Part shown: one piece after another, positions 56,197 to 56,323 of the stretch
Layout of the letters: every line of letters begins with the position of its first letter
Numbering within the stretch: position 1 is the stretch's first letter
NCBI RefSeq assembly: GCF_002001125.1
Contig: NZ_MUNV01000020.1
Location: forward strand, 1-56,323
From: Rhodanobacter sp. B04
Lineage (GTDB): Bacteria; Pseudomonadota; Gammaproteobacteria; Xanthomonadales; Rhodanobacteraceae
DNA: 56,323 bases
Reading direction: 5' to 3'
Position numbers and translations under genes: made by a program
The notes under the pieces: generated by a model
What the model saw: only the letters and a program-made list of their open reading frames with translations
Told to the model about the DNA's origin: nothing
Databases searched by the model: none

Positions 56197-56323
56197 TGTT
56201 GAGTTCCATCCAAAACTGAGCCACTTCGCCGGGTGATTTTCGTCGAAATTTGAGCCACCTCCTACCACCCTCCGCTCACAGCACGAGCGGGAGCAACAGG
56301 AGTGATCGACGTGGCCCTATTGA
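56197..56323 (+). mobile_element. left end of an IS21-family element (partial)
   Basis: The segment starts with TGTTGAGTTCC, as IS21 ends begin with TG. It has two copies of TGAGCCAC (56217-56224, 56251-56258) as in the multiple terminal repeats of this family, and leads to a start codon reading like an IstA N-terminus. The element runs off the window, so the right end, target duplication and istB cannot be seen. Confidence 0.5.
56302..56323 (+). CDS. istA: IstA-like transposase, first codons only
   Basis: A GTG preceded by ACAGGA opens a frame reading V-I-D-V-A-L-L before the window ends. This agrees with the usual beginning of some IS21 IstA transposases, as I remember them, but seven residues are too few for certainty. 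Confidence 0.4.

Overview
The window looks like chromosomal DNA of a high-GC gammaproteobacterium of the Xanthomonadales, most like Rhodanobacteraceae (Rhodanobacter, Dyella or Luteibacter type). The reasons are the strong G/C third-position bias, a TonB-dependent receptor of the large Xanthomonas/Caulobacter class next to sugar genes, an Lhr-type helicase, and GC-rich repeat hairpins. The genus is an inference; no rRNA, complete tRNA or CRISPR array is visible.

Layout. 1-1040: a terminator-bounded intergenic region and a PagL-type lipid A deacylase. 1043-7150: a tripartite EmrAB/outer-membrane-factor efflux operon with a MarR regulator and a clear operator, then a small unknown gene and a divergent AraC regulator. 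7283-10414: a secreted sulfur-oxidation operon (DsrE-like protein, orphan solute-binding protein, dihaem cytochrome c, TsdA-type thiosulfate dehydrogenase). 10498-17501: two divergent metal-related operons, each with a DUF2946 protein near the shared promoter region. One continues into a Cys-rich outer-membrane protein and a TlpA-like thioredoxin, the other into a TonB-dependent receptor and a PepSY membrane protein; copper is the likeliest metal. 17690-21045: a BigR/SqrR-type persulfide operon (two YeeE/YedE half-transporters, ETHE1-like persulfide dioxygenase, DUF442 sulfurtransferase, ArsR sensor with two Cys, TauE/SafE exporter). 21070-25049: DMT transporter, M20 amidohydrolase, S10 carboxypeptidase. 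25327-34792: a sugar, probably N-acetylglucosamine, uptake regulon (LacI regulator, MFS permease, glucokinase, TonB receptor, GH20 hexosaminidase) with a shared operator in front of permease and kinase. 34929-51390: Lhr helicase with a small membrane protein, secreted trypsin-like protease, monoglyceride-lipase-like hydrolase, the alpha-2-macroglobulin/PBP1C pair, and a 2OG-Fe(II) oxygenase.

51400-56323 differs in composition (lower GC, more A/T-ending codons) and looks like acquired DNA. It carries a tight three-gene operon: a Hanks-type Ser/Thr kinase, a compact UvrD-like SF1 helicase and a 471-residue protein I cannot assign. A convergent gene for a two-helix coiled-coil membrane protein follows, and its 5' side abuts what looks like the left end of an IS21-family element running off the window. 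The kinase-helicase-unknown operon is the best candidate here for an undescribed system, possibly anti-phage defence. That role is inferred from architecture and context only.
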